Under the pieces are notes generated by a model that worked only from the letters and a program-made list of their open reading frames with translations, was not told the origin of the DNA and searched no databases. From Panonychus citri (Eukaryota; Arthropoda; Arachnida; Trombidiformes; Tetranychidae), in NCBI RefSeq assembly GCF_014898815.1, contig NW_026515546.1, forward strand, positions 620,001 through 684,000: a DNA stretch of 64,000 nt, written 5' to 3'. A program made the position numbers and the translations under genes. Below are positions 20,662 through 35,400 of this stretch, one piece after another (positions within the stretch are counted from its first letter, which is position 1; the number at the start of each line of letters is the position of its first letter).

Positions 20662-23600
20662 CTCATTTCATTAACAAGTAATTTAAACTAGATTAGTCTG
20701 ATCCGAACACAATAAAAATAATGTCAATGATAACCATGACATAATTGAATCGATGGATTAACAACAAACAAATCAATCAATATACAAGAAGAAGACAAGA
20801 TTAATCAAACAATCAATTTAAATATTAAATATAAATTAAAATATAAAAAACGATTGGATTAGAAGAAGAAAAAAAAATTTTGATTAGATCTAATTTGATT
20901 AATCACATAGTCTCCAGGTCCAACAAGAATAGTTGATTACTCGATTATTATTTAATAGCTGCGAAACATTTACAATTGATTAATTTACAATTAACTTAAA
21001 TGATTAAATAACAACAGAAAAAGTTATAATCTCTTGTTGGATGTTACCTGTTACCTTAACGGTAAAACGACTTGAGATATACTATTAAGATGCTTACTTG
21101 ACAACATTTCCCGTCTCACCCTCCTTCCCTTAAGTCTCCCTCTTATCATCATCTCTCTCTCTCTCTCTCCTCATTATTTTTATCATCATCTTCATCTTCA
21201 TCATCATCATCATCATCTTCTTCTTCTTCTTTTTCTTCACCTTTTTTTTCTAAATACGAACAAGAAATAAAAAGGTAAGAATAGAAGATCCCCTTTTTTT
21301 GAGGAAAACTAATCTTCTCTTTCTTTCTCTTTCTTTCCTCTGGCTGACCGAGTTTACCGTTACCTTTTTTCATCATCATCATCATCATCATCTTGATCAT
21401 CCCATTCCAAAAATCCTCTCCTCCCTCTTCCCTTTATTAGCTCATTTTCCATGACGATGCTTCCACACTTCGGTTACCAATGAAAAAGATGAAGATTTTT
21501 TTTCCTCAAACGAAATCATCATCATCATGTTCATTATACATTCGTTTGTTAATTTAATTTAGTTACAATTGCGATCCGTTGAGAAAAAGCGAAATCAAAT
21601 TGCTTCTTAATTGTTCCCCTTTAAATTATCATTCCAAATCATTGATTGACGATCAATCATCATTTCAATTTAATCACAAATATCAATTTCATTATCGATC
21701 AAAATTAAACTCAATCAATCATTTCAATTTTTTTTGCCACAAATCATAACGAAAGTAACGAAAAGTTTTTATGATTTAATTGTTTCAAAGCTTAATTAGA
21801 GAATCAGGTTTAATTAATATCATTACATTGGTTTGTTTTTCTGTAATAATTAAACTGATACAAGAATTGACAATTAATATCAGTTGTCAGTAATTGATTA
21901 CAATCAAATGAGACAAGAAAACAATAAAATTTGATCAACTTAATTAACCTCAATTAATTTCATCAAATCAAGTTCAATTTGTCCATTCATTATAACTGAT
22001 TTAAATGTAATCAAATAATCATCATCATTATCATCATTAACTTGATTTGTATATTGAGTTTAATTAACTTGATTGTTGTAAATTTTTTTTTTATTTGCCA
22101 GTGATTAAGTTAATAAGGTCAAGTTAATTGTTGGCTTAATTTTATTTCCGGAGTCCAAGTTTAAATTTACAATCAAAAGAAACCTATTTGGGTTAAATCC
22201 AATTACAATTAGATGGTTAATTGTTATTACTTAATTTACTCTTAGTAACACAATCTACTAATCATTAAAAGCCTTTAATTGAAATAATCAGAGTAAATTG
22301 TAACTCGACAATTAAACTGAATCATTTTTTTTTTGACTACATGATCACCCGGGAGATTGAATCATTAGCATAGTTGATTAAATCGTAACAATTAACTAAT
22401 TTACCTTCAACGATTAAAGGTGAAACAATAATGATCAGAAATTTTATCCTCAATAAAAAGTCATTGGACTTAATTGTTGATGAGAATTAAAAATAATTTA
22501 AATACTATTTAAATTGTAGAGTTCAAGTATTTCTGAATTGAAGATGATTGTTGAAAGACTCTTAATTGTGATAACATTGAATAGTTACAATTAGTATCAC
22601 CTCTTGATTATCACTTGGATAACTTAAATCAAGACTGATTGTTTCGATATAATTAAAAGTAATTGTTACAATTAAACTTTGTTGTAGTCTTTTTTTTAAT
22701 ATAAAAACATTTTATCACAATTTATATCAATTTTATCAATGATGGGATGTTGTTGTTGTTTGTTTTTGTCAATTGATTCAAATAGTTTTCATAATAATCA
22801 ATGTTAAAGTGTAGCAATTAAGGGTAATTGCTCAGTTGATTACATTACAATTAGTATGGTGGGAGAGAGTAGGAGGACTTGATAAGGTTTGAGTGGTGTT
22901 GTTAACGGTATTTCAATTATATAATAATAAAGTTTTACAAAAAAAATTGCATTAGAAGTAATTAATTTGCTTTTTACAATTAATTTACTGATAAATCCTC
23001 AGTTGATTTATCAAAAATTGGTGCTATATAATTAGATTGATTCATGTTCCTATTATTATTATTGTTGTTGTTATTATTAAAATTTCATGGTATTTCAATT
23101 GATTGCTTATTGATGTGGGAGTTTGAATGATGATCACTTTAAATTGTTATTCCTCTTAATTAGTGTATGTATATATCAATTACAAAAGGTAATTATTAGT
23201 TAGTTAATCAATGTCAGTAATGTTGAGAAGATCGTTGATGTTGATTAAATCTCTATGGATGATTAGGAGAGGAAATAAGTTGATTAATTTGATTCCAAAA
23301 TCAAATGGTGAAATAATTGGTTAATGGTTGAAAGATGAAGATGACGAAGATGAAGATGATGAGCAAGAAAGATGAAGAGATTCAATAAACAGATATCAAG
23401 AAAGGAGATGATGATTATGAAGATGAAGATGAAGATGGAGACGATGATGATGATGATGATGATGATGATGGTCGCTTGTTATCACTGGTTCGATGAATAA
23501 GATGACCAGGATTAAGATGGAAAACAAAGAGAGCGGCGGAGAGAGAGAGAGAGAGAGAGAGACAGTGGAGAAAGTGTTGAATGGAATGGAGAACAACTTA

Positions 23601-24099
23601 TCATCCATGTGGAAGATGATTGGAAAACGATTGATTGATTGGAAAAGGAATGATATGAATTGAGAGAGAAATCATCAAAATTAAATGTCTAATTAGCACC
23701 AAGAGACATTGATTGTTCAAAAATTCATTCAACACAACATATTGTAATAAATATTATTAACTATTTTCTCTTTACGCTAATTAATGTTGCATCTTGTCAA
23801 TGTTTTCCAGCTTTGTATCATAATTATAATAGAAATCTGTCTATTTATATAATAATATTGATTAAGATTGAGAAAAAAAATAGTTAATTGATTAGTTTTG
23901 TTAATGAAAAATTATACTATAGTATATCTCACTTTGTTTTTTGAGTTCCTGAACTTTTCTCTCTCTCTCTCTTTCTGGAAAATTAATTTCTTCACATAAT
24001 CAACTCTAATTATATGATAATAATCAATAGTTAATAATAATAATTGTAATATTAATAAAATACTATATCATCACAAAATTTAAATAACATGTTTTCTTG
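20662..24099. other. Intergenic region between the Stubble-like 5' end and the LRP1 3' end
   Basis: It is AT-rich, with ATC/CTT low-complexity tracts at about 21180-21240 and 21370-21390, and GAT and GA runs at 23434-23470 and 23540-23563. It should hold the protease promoter on the right of its start codon and the LRP1 3' UTR at the other end. No gene was recognised; open frames here are repeats read as poly-His, poly-Asp or poly-Leu/Ser. Confidence 0.7.
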
Positions 24100-26397
24100 T
24101 TAACATTCAGATTTATCTTCTTCCACAAGTTGCTGTTTATCATTATCTGTATCAACGGAGGTCGGATTAAGTGCCGTTTGTCTTATGTGTACTTGTGGTG
24201 ATGATCGATGGACTATACTTGATGGCGATAGAACAGCTGATCCAAGTGAAGGTGGACTTTCATAGACATGTTCTTCCGGTAACTTTTTCTCTAAAATATC
24301 ATCAGCAATCTCATAAAGTCCAACTTGTTGCTTAGATACTGAGGTTTCTTCGGTGGTACTACTTTGTTTAGCTCCTTCACCTCCATTTCCAAGAGCTTCG
24401 TACATTGGATTACTAAAATCGGTCGTTTTTATGGTTCCAAGGTGAAATTCACTGTCCAATGGTTCCTGAAAAGATAGATACTGAAGGAATAAGCAAAAAG
24501 TGTTACACGAAAACCCCAAAAGGAAAACCAGTTCACCAAAATTAGAAGGGAAATTGAGAAAATAATTAAGATCCAAATCAACTCACCCCATTGGTGTTTT
24601 CATGAGGCCCATTGTGCATGAACGTTGGACTTGAAAATTCAACATTGGTACCACTTCGGAAAGATACACTTTGGTTCTTGAATCCAGGTTTACTAAAATG
24701 GAAAGTGAAAAGAAAATAAACAAAATAAATTCAAGATAAATATTCATGTATCATATTGAAATTGTCAGGATAGTTAACATTGGAAATATGATTCTTACAA
24801 GTTTCGTTTCTTGAAGAATAGGAATAACCCTGAGGCTAAAGCCAATGCAATGAGAACCAGCAGAATGGGTAAAATGATGTTAGCAAATATTGCTGATGGT
24901 CCACTGATGGGATATTTGTCAACCCTTGTTTCACAATGTGGCCCTTCAAAGTTGGGTGAGCATTTACATAATGTGACGGTATCTTTATCACAGTAACCTC
25001 CGTTTCGACATGGGCATCGGTATGGTTCAGCGTAAACGTTTTCAAATCCAATGTTACAATGACCCGTTGAACTGGTTGGACCTGAGCTTCCGTCTGGACA
25101 TGCACATCGATATCCTCTTGGTATTATTAGACATAAATGTGAACAAGTTGTTGGTTTACATGGATTGGGAGCTATAAACAACAAGAACAATTAAATTAGT
25201 GGTCAAATTTTAAAATAAAAGAAATTAACAGAAAAATCTAATGAGCTATTAAACTAACCTGATGTATTGTACTTCTTTTCTTGGTAGATTTTTATATCGG
25301 TAGCATGTTCTAACCCTCTCTTTACGCGAACCTTAACCCCACGTCCAAATTTATCTTGCCTGTAAACTTCACCAGTATCTTTGGTCACCCAGTAAACTTG
25401 ATCTTCAAATAGATCAATGCTAATCGGATGTTGTAGATCACCTTTCAAAATAATTACTCTATCGCTTCCATCTTGTTTACTTGTTTCAATTGTATTAAAT
25501 TTAGAGTCACACCAATATAACCGATGATCCGCTTCATAGTCAATAGCCAATCCTGAAGGAATACCAAGTCGTTCTGATACAATGACCGATCCTTTGGTAC
25601 CGTCCATCCAGGAGACACCGATTTTGGGAGATGATCCAGCATCAGCCCAGAACATTAGACTAAATTAAAAGAAAAGAAAGAGAGAGATAATTGATGAACA
25701 AAAGTGCGAGAGAGAGAGAAATACAGAAATGATAAGACAAGAAGATCAGACAAGCAGAAAGAATTGAAAGAAGAAGATGGAATATATTCTATCTCCGTTT
25801 TTTTCTTGATAAAGTAACAACCAAGTTCTGAAAATCTTGTATTATACTAAAAGACAGACGAGGTCAATAAATCTTATTTATGAGAGAAACAAGCATATCT
25901 GGTTACCCTCTTTCTGGATCCAGTGCCAAGGATGTTGGCCTTTCCAACGCGTTTACAATAACTTTACGGTAACGACCATCAGCTCGACTGGTGAGTATCC
26001 TGCCTTTCGGTTTAGTACCCGATAGATCAACATCCATCCAATACAAGTTTCTATTGGAAAATTAAAGCAAACATAGGAAACAATTAGTTAAGATTTAATT
26101 ACGATTCAATCAACAGAATCAATTATATGAATAAATTCATTTGAAACTGTTGCAAGAAAAACAAATAACAACTTTGAAATACTAACCCTCCAATCCAATC
26201 AAAAGCAATATCACTTAATTTAGTTGAACTTTTAAGTTGTAAATTCTGTGAGAATCCCAAACCATGATCACGATCAAGAGGATCTGGGATAAATGATCTT
26301 TTAATGGTCTTCTCATATGAGTCGGTCCAGTACATTAAATCTTTAATATAAGATGAGATAGAAAAGGAAAGGTAAGAATTTTAATTATGAGAAATCA

Positions 26398-26437
<40 letters not shown>

Positions 26438-29400
26438 TAATTCATAATAAATGATTAACTCTTAATGATTGACCGTTTAATTGGTCATTATAATGATAAT
26501 CAGAGTAAAATATCAACAGGGAGATAAAGAGATAACTTTTAATGGTGACTAACCTTTTCCTGGATCATAATCTAATGCTTGAATGCGACTTTCACCCGCG
26601 ATAAGTGACGATTGATGTTGCTGAGAATTGTCAATGGCTCTGATATCTAAACCATTAGCAATCATGATGACCGCTGGATGACCAATTGCTGCACACTTTT
26701 CATCAAACATTTTGAAACCTGGTTTACATGAGCACCCATAGGAACCTTCAAAATTGTTACAAATTTGTGAACAATTGTGACCAAACGTTGAACATTCATC
26801 AATATCTTCACATGCTTTGGTATTATTAGATGAGATTCGATAACCTCGAGGGCAAATGCAAATGTAACCACCTTCCCCCACAGAGGTACAATTATGAGCA
26901 CAACCACCTCGGTGAGTTGGTGTACATTCACCTGTATGACAACCTCTCTCATCGGAAGCATCCCCGCAATCATCTGAATGGTCACAAATTTTTTCCAATG
27001 GTACACATTGATCGTTGGCACACTTGAATTGATTAGGTAAACAATGGACTGGCCATTTACGGCAAAGAGTATGATTATTTTCATCTGATCCATCACCACA
27101 ATCATCATCACCGTTACAAATTTGCCACAAGGGTATACATTTGTTATTATGGCACTGAAATTTTCGGGTCACATCACAGGTAAAATTGGAGCAAACCGAT
27201 TCATCTTCATCAGAGTTATCACCACAATCATCATCTCCATCACAAAGGAAATCTTGTCTCAGGCAAACGGTGTTATTACATTGGAATTGATTTGCGGGAC
27301 AATAACGTCCACCTGGATATCGAGTTGGACAATTCATTTCATCTGATACATCACGACAATCCTTATGACCATCACAAACCAATTTTGATGATATACAATG
27401 TCCACTTTTACATTTAAATTGATCTTCTTTACATTTATAATCTTGACACTCTTTCTCATCGGAACCATCCTCACAATCATCATCATGATCACATCTCCAT
27501 CTTGAGGGAATGCACTTTTTGGTTCCACATTGGAATTCACTTTCGGAACAATCTCGATAAAGGTCAGTACACTTTTTAGGATCTTCATCTGAATTATCAC
27601 CACAATCGTCTTCAAAGTCACATCTCCAACGAAGTGGAATACATCGGCCATTTCCACATTTAAAGTCACCAGTTTCGGAACATTTTGGACAATATTCTGG
27701 ATTATTCTCATCTGAACCATCTCGACAATCATCTTTACCATCACAGAATAGCCAACTGGGTATACAACGATAGTTATTACGAGTGGGACACTTTTTCCAT
27801 CCCGTTGTACAATTACGATTACGGCAAATGTGAGCAGGTTCATCGGAATCATCTCCACAATCATCATCAAAATCACAATACCAAAGTTTAGGAATACATT
27901 TACCATTTCGACATTGAAATTGTGTGGCTGAATCACATTCTCGATGGTGACAATGTTCTGGTGCTTCATCAGAACCATCTGAACAATCATCATCACCATC
28001 ACATTGCCATGAATCGGGAACACATCGACCAGTTGATTTACACTTGAAACTATGTTCACCACAATGATGATCACAGAAACTTTCATCAGATTTATCGGGA
28101 CAATCGTTGATTCCATCGCAAATACGAATTCGTGAGACGCAAGTTTGATTATTTTTACATTGGAACATTCCCTTTTTACAAATAAATGGTGGACAATTAC
28201 GTTCATCTGAACCATCCATACAATCCTTTTCACCGTCACAGGTCCAGAAAATAGGGACACAAATTTCATCTGGATGACCACATCGATGTTGGCCTTTGGT
28301 ACAATTGGCGAAACAAGTTTTATTATCAGCGGCAAGGATAAAATTATCCGGACAGGCACATTTGTAGGTTGTTGAATCAACCGTTGAACCAGGAGCAATT
28401 AGACAAAGATGTGAACAATTACCATTGGTATTACCACAAGGATTAGGATAAGGTAATTGTTTAAGCGGATGATAAATATGAAGATCATAAGGACGATGAG
28501 ATGTGTTTCTCAGCACTTCAAGACCTTCTCCAGTAAACTTATGAGCTCGAATAACAGCCTTGATATTCCAGTCAGTCCAATAAAGCCAATCATCGAAAAC
28601 AGAAAGCGCGAAAACATGAGGAACCGAAGGACCGGAAAGTACTTGATGTCGGAATTTACCATTAAAATCAGAGTATTCAATATAATCCAAATGAGCATCA
28701 GCCCAGAAAATTTTATCACTAAAATAATCGATAGCCAGAGCATTAGGCCAGACCAATTTTTCCGTGTACAAAACAATTCGAGTGAAATTTGATCCATCCA
28801 TACCAAGTTTACCAATGAACGCATGGTGACCCCAATCGGTAAAGAAAAGGTAACCAATACCTGGATGGACAACTACCGCTCGAGGATCAGTCATACCACC
28901 GCCGAGAATTGTTTTCCTATGTCGACCATCAAGTTCGGAAACATCTAAATGTTTACTGGTTCGATCAAGCCAATACAATTTCCTTCCAATCCAATCAACA
29001 GCTAATCCTTCAAGACCATGAGCCTCATGACGGACAACATTCTCATCTTTAGTACCATTAATAAAGATTCGGTTAATAGTTTTATTACCAACATCGGCAT
29101 AATATAACCTTTCCTCTGAATAATCAAAATCAAGAGCGACAACATTTTTCAGATCCATTTTAATTAGATTATATTCCTTTCCATCGGTTGACATGTTACG
29201 AAGATAATAACGATTTGAAAACACCAACCAAGGTTTAACTGCATCTCGACGTTTACATGATCGGCCATCTCGTTCTCGTTCATAATAATTTTCATTACAT
29301 TTACAGTAAAACGATCCTGGAGTATTGAAACAAAATTGGCTACATTTTCCCTTCTCTTGGCGACATTCATCAATATCTTCACAGGCTTTACCATCCTTCA

Positions 29401-32400
29401 TTAATTGATAACCTTCATTACATTCACAGTAGAAACTTGTTGGTGTATTGACACATTTATGTTCACATTGATTTGTTTCCACCTTAAGACATTCATCAAC
29501 ACCACAATGAGCAGGTTCATCTGAACCATCAGAACAATCCAATTGTTTGTTACAAACTCTTTCATAAGGTATACAGGCATCATTTTTACATTTAAATTGT
29601 CCTGGGGCACAAGTGACCGGTTCTTTTTTACACTTTTCTCCGGTTTCATCTGAATTATCACCACAATCATCTTCACCATCACAAAAATAGGTAAGACGAA
29701 TACATTTGTTATTATTACAGGAAAATTCATCTGAAGTACAGGCTCGGAAGGTACAATTTCTCGGTTCATCTGAACCATCGCCACAATCATTATCATGATC
29801 ACAAACCCATTCTTTATTGATACAACGATTGTTATTACAACGATATTGATCCGTATCACAAGGCTCAGGAGGTGGGCAATTGTGTAAAGTTGTATTTTCA
29901 TCTGCCCCATCAACACAATCAGGATCTCCATCACATATCCACCTTTTAGGTATACATTGAGCTCTACCCCAGTTTTTATTTTGTGTACAGGTAAATTCAC
30001 GATCTGGATCACAGGTTCGAGTGTCACATTGATGTCTTACATCTTCATCTGAATTATCTAAACAATCATTGTCTCCATCACAAAGATAAATTCTTGGTAT
30101 ACAATTACCATTGTCACAGGTGAATAAATCACCGAAACAGGTACGCTTATCACTTTTACAATAATCTTCCGGTTCATCTGCTTTATCACCACAATCATCG
30201 TCACCATCACAATGCCAAGTTGCAGGAATACACCTATGATTTGGACAACGGAAACTATTCTGTGGACAAGTTCGAGAGGCACAGGCAACCTTATCTTCAT
30301 CAGAATTGTCACCACAATCATTATCACCATCACAAAGCCAATAAGGTTCAACGCAAATGTTTGTATTTGCACATGGAATATGATTACCTGGGCAGGTACG
30401 ATTTTTTGGACAATGTTCTAAACTTTCATCTGAGGTTTTATTGTCTTTACAATCATTGATACCATTGCAAACTTGAGACTGAGGAATACACCTTGAATTA
30501 GCACAGGTAAATTCACCATCAGCACAGGGTGGATAAGAACAGTCTTCTTCATCAGTTCCATCGCCACAATCATTTTCATGATCACATTTCCATGTTTTAA
30601 ATATACACTGAGAAAAAGGAAAGAGAAAGAAAATTCAAATTAATATTATTATTATATAAAAATCCATTAAAATTCATCAACTGCAAGAAAAGTAATTCAA
30701 TCATGAAACTTTGATGACTTATCAACAATGATGAGGATAATAAAGTTAATCACCAAAGACTAAACTTGAATAAATCATAAATTTCAACAAGTTTAACCTT
30801 CAAAATTCATGATATTGAAAACCAATCAAATGAGAAAACTTCAATTGAAACAATAAAATCACTATATGAAGACAAATGAAGAAACAAGTATTTGAAAAAT
30901 AATTGAATTAATTACAAGTCGAAATTAACACATGTATGATAATGAATATGAACTTCAAGTTTCAATCAAAATTAATAATTAAAAAAGAAGGTCCGAAATC
31001 TCGTATCATTGATCTCAATCGGTATACGAGTAAAACCATTTGGGTTTCTTCAAATGAAAACTTTTTAATTATTAATTTTAGAGCGAAATTCGGCTTGGAA
31101 ATGAAGTTTCATATTCAAAATTATCATACACGTGATTTAAATTTAATTTCGACTTAGAATTAATTAATTAATCACAATTAAAAGTCGTTTTGGTTTCTTC
31201 AAATGAAAACTTGGTTTCTTCATTTGGTGGTTTGGTTTCTTCATATGAAAAGTAGAATCGAATTTTTTACCTTTGGTTTCTTCAAATGAAAGAAAGGTTT
31301 TCTCAATTGAAAGTTTGGTTTCTTCAAACGGGAAACACTGTATGCATGAAAAAAAATTCAATCTTAAACAAAAGGGAATGAGAAAAATATTAATATTACA
31401 ATAACATGACAATATAACTGAACTCAAGTTTCTCAGTGAAAACATGAAATGAACATTTTCAAACTAATCAAATAAATTACATAACATAACAACAATGACA
31501 AAAAGGATAATATTATTCAAGAAAAAAGTAATTAGCATGGACCATTATCTACATCATTTATTGATAATTATGCGTCTGATGTGATGACCTAATCTTGGAA
31601 AAGGTAATAATGATAATTTCAATACAATCGTCAATAAGAAAAGGGCTGAAAAAGGTAAACACATCATGAGAAAAATGGTGAACATTTTCTTGCAAATAAT
31701 AATAACAACAGAATAAGATAATGATGTTTACTTGGTGCGAAAATGTTACCCATACATTTTCATCACAATTAGAAATCATGATTGAAGCGTATAAGTCAAC
31801 ATGAAATGAACGTTCATCATTTTGGGAAAAAGTTAATTGTACGTTTCTGTTAACACACTCACAGAGTAGAAGGAGAGAAAAAAAAATGGCTAAGAAAATC
31901 GCTTCTTTATTGCGTAGTTAATATTAGCTTTGCTTGGAAAAGAAGCTCATTTTTTGGGTAGAAATGGTAAATATATAACTAATAGTAAACATCATGTTTG
32001 GCTTGAATAGTTTTCTGAAAAGATGGGAAAAAGAAAAATAAACAAAACAGTAAAAAGAGATAATGTATTTTAAATATCATATACAGATTAATCTGCTATT
32101 ATATATAAATATCATCAAGAATTATGGTGATATTGGTGAAATGAGTAAACAATCAGCTAAATATCCTTTAGATTGTTGCTCAATTAAAATTAATGACGAT
32201 TGCAAACAGTAATAATAATCATGAGGATCTTGCAGTAAAATTAACTTCCTTTTTACTTCAATTAGCTTCATGATGATCATCAAATCTTTTAAAATGAATG
32301 AAGAAAAAAAAATAATAGAAACATTTATTTCTCAAGTGAGAGAGAGAGAGAGATGAAGATAGAGAATCATTTGAGAGATAGATTGATAATTTCATTTCAA

Positions 32401-35400
32401 TTTACCATGAAAAGATAATCATTACTTCATGATTGGTAGATTATATTGTGTATATTTATCTCTCTCTCTCTTTCTCTCTCTCTTTTTTCTGACACTTAAT
32501 AAAAAGAAGAAATAAATTATCACTTCTTTTTTATTGTTATCATTATTATGTCAGCATTGATTGTTTACACTTACTCTTCCGTTTCCACATCGGAACTCAT
32601 TTGGTCCACAGGTATGGAAGGTACAAAAGTTTTTATCCTCATCAGTTTTATCACCACAATCATCATCACCATCACAGGCCCAAAGTCTTGGTATACATTT
32701 ACCATTGGCACAAGCGTATTTAGTTGGATCACAAGTAACATTATTAGGAACACACATTCGACCCTCATTGGCCACTTTAAAGCCAGTATTACAGCGACAT
32801 TCAACTGTACCATTGGGTGCTTGGTGACATGAATCAGTACAACCACCATTGTTAATCATACATGGATTATTGTCACATTTTTGTCGATCAGGTGAGAAAA
32901 CATGAATATCTCGAGGTGATTCTTCCAATCGTTTAACCATTTCAATCATATTAGCACCGGTATGTTTTTCAGCGCGATAAACACCTCGTAATTGTAAATC
33001 AGTCCAATAAATGTAATTACCAAAAACGGTAATTGCAAACGGATAGATTGTCGCTTGACGAAGCACCTCACGATTGTTACCTTCTAAATCGGATCTTTCA
33101 ATTTTCTCTCTCAATGCATCAGTCCAATACAATTTTTTCTCATCATAATCAATCGCTAATCCACTGGGTTGCGTCAAATTATTTCCAATGATCACCTTCT
33201 TAAAATTACCCGCCATTGTGGTTCGATAAATTTTACCCGAATTTCCAAAACGTCCCCAGTCGGTAAAGTAAAGATAACCCGAACAAGGATCAACAACGAT
33301 CGCTCGAGGTCGTTCAACTCGTACGATCATCACAATCTGAGATCCATCCATGTTCATTGCATAGATGCTTCGATTAGCCGAATCGGTCCAGTAGATTTTT
33401 TTACTTGTCCAATCGTAGGCAATTCCTTCGGGATTAATGTTATTCTGTAAAATGGTATGGACATCATCGGGTTTCTCGATATCAAGCCAAGAGATACTTC
33501 CATCGGGTCTTATTTGAGTGAATAAAAGTTTCTTATCACTATAATCAAAATCTAAACCAACAACGTTTGTCATGTTAACACGAGGTTGAAATGGTGAACC
33601 TGATTGTTTTGGATCAAGATGAACAGAACGTATTTCCCGTCGAGTGGTAAAAACAAGATATTCCTTAACGGAGACACAACTTTTACCATCAGGAGCTAAA
33701 ACCCCCGAGGCACAAGCACAACTCCAAGATGGTAAATATCCTTCAGGTTTAGCAAAACACAATTGATCACAAACACCATTACGAGAACAAGGTGTATCTC
33801 CAGTTGGTTGATTTTTGGCATCAAAGACAACAATATCTCTCAAAGTATCAAGATTTGATTTAATTGACTCATATTGATTGGTACCATTGGGTGAGGCAAA
33901 TTTAGATGCTCTAAAAATGGTTTTCAAATTACGATCAACCCAATAAACAGAAGCACCATTAATAGCGATTCCATAAGGTGATGGGATATCCCTAACAATA
34001 TATTGTCGTCGACCTCCGTTAAAGTAAATCTTTTGAACAGCATCAAACTTTGAATCGACCCAATAAATGTCATGAGTTGCAATATCGATAGTTAAATCTC
34101 TCGGGCTATTAATGTCTCTTGAAACAATTGAGGTTCGATTGGTACCATCAAGAAGGGCTCTCTCAATTTTTGGAAATTGTCCATGGTCAATCCAGTAGAT
34201 GTACTTTTTAATTGGATTAACTGCCAATTCTCTAGGAGTATCAGTGATTGTCTTCAAAATGACCATTCTATTTGAACCATCGAGCCAACAAACTTCAATA
34301 TAAGTTTCATGGGGGAAAACGTTGGTGAAATACATGTTACCCGCAATCCAATCAATCGCTAATCCTCTAATACCATTAGAACCAATTCCATCCGAGATAA
34401 TTTGCTTCTTATCAGTTCCATCAGGTTTAATTGAGAAAATACCATTTAATCCGCCGGGATTAAATTCAATCCAATAGATGGTATTTTTAGCCACATGAAC
34501 ATCGACATGAAGTATATTATGTCCAACTCCGGAAACGGGTTGCATAGCTTCAGAATGATCTTCCAAACTGAATCCTTGAAGTTTAGTTAATGATGAAACA
34601 ACGGCAAATGATTTGTAAACCTCACAACTTGTTTCACCAGAACTTTTATAACCAGTACTGCAAAGACATCGACGCTGTTTATTAGCCATTGGTACACAAA
34701 CATGAAGACAACCACCGTTGGCAATTTGACAGGGATGATTATCTAATCCTGGTCTTTTAGCGTAAATTTTAAGGTTCCTTAAATTTGGAGTGTTTTCTTC
34801 AAGGAAAAGTGAATTGTTACAAGAAGGTAAATTAACTCGGACAATCCTTTCGTAAGTTGAATCAAGGTAATAGAGACGATTGTTGTAAACAGATAAACCT
34901 TGAGGTTTATCGATAGATGAATTGATTTTAATTTGACGATCACGTCCTTCCAGGTCAACCGATTGAATTATTCCTGGTGAACTTTGGGAAAAGTATAAAC
35001 GTTTATTAGCAATATCAATGGTCAAAGCTTCAACATTAAGTAGTCCATCTTTGACCAATATCGTTGAATTGGTTCCGTCCATGTTTGCTTTACCGATTTT
35101 CGTTGGTACCATGAAACCACCCTCATCAAGCCAATAGATTGAACCAGAGGTCGGATCTAGAGCGATACTTTTAGGTTTACCAACACCGTTTGGAGTACCA
35201 TCGTTTGAAAGGATAACCCGTCGGAAATTTTTATCACCATCGGCTTTAATTATGGCAATACTTGATGTTTTAATTGAACCAATGTAAATATTACGACCAA
35301 TCCAATCGAAAGCAATTGAATAAGGTGACCCAGCGATACCATCAGCTAGGAAAGCCGTTTGATTACCGCCTTTAAGGCTCACCTTGAAAATGGTACTATT

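Noticed and set aside
23396..23608. Minus-strand ORF with poly-His and poly-Leu/Ser
   Set aside because: Translation of GAT and GA microsatellites only.
27334..28398. A 354-codon minus-strand frame and several other long frames overlapping LRP1 exons
   Set aside because: They lie in other frames of the Cys/Asp-rich LDL-A repeats; the codon pattern of the repeats keeps alternate frames open. The LRP1 frame explains the sequence fully.
31164..31445. Minus-strand ORF with repeating FEETK/MKKP units
   Set aside because: The repeat peptide comes from the intronic repeat array; it lies inside an LRP1 intron and has no coding support.
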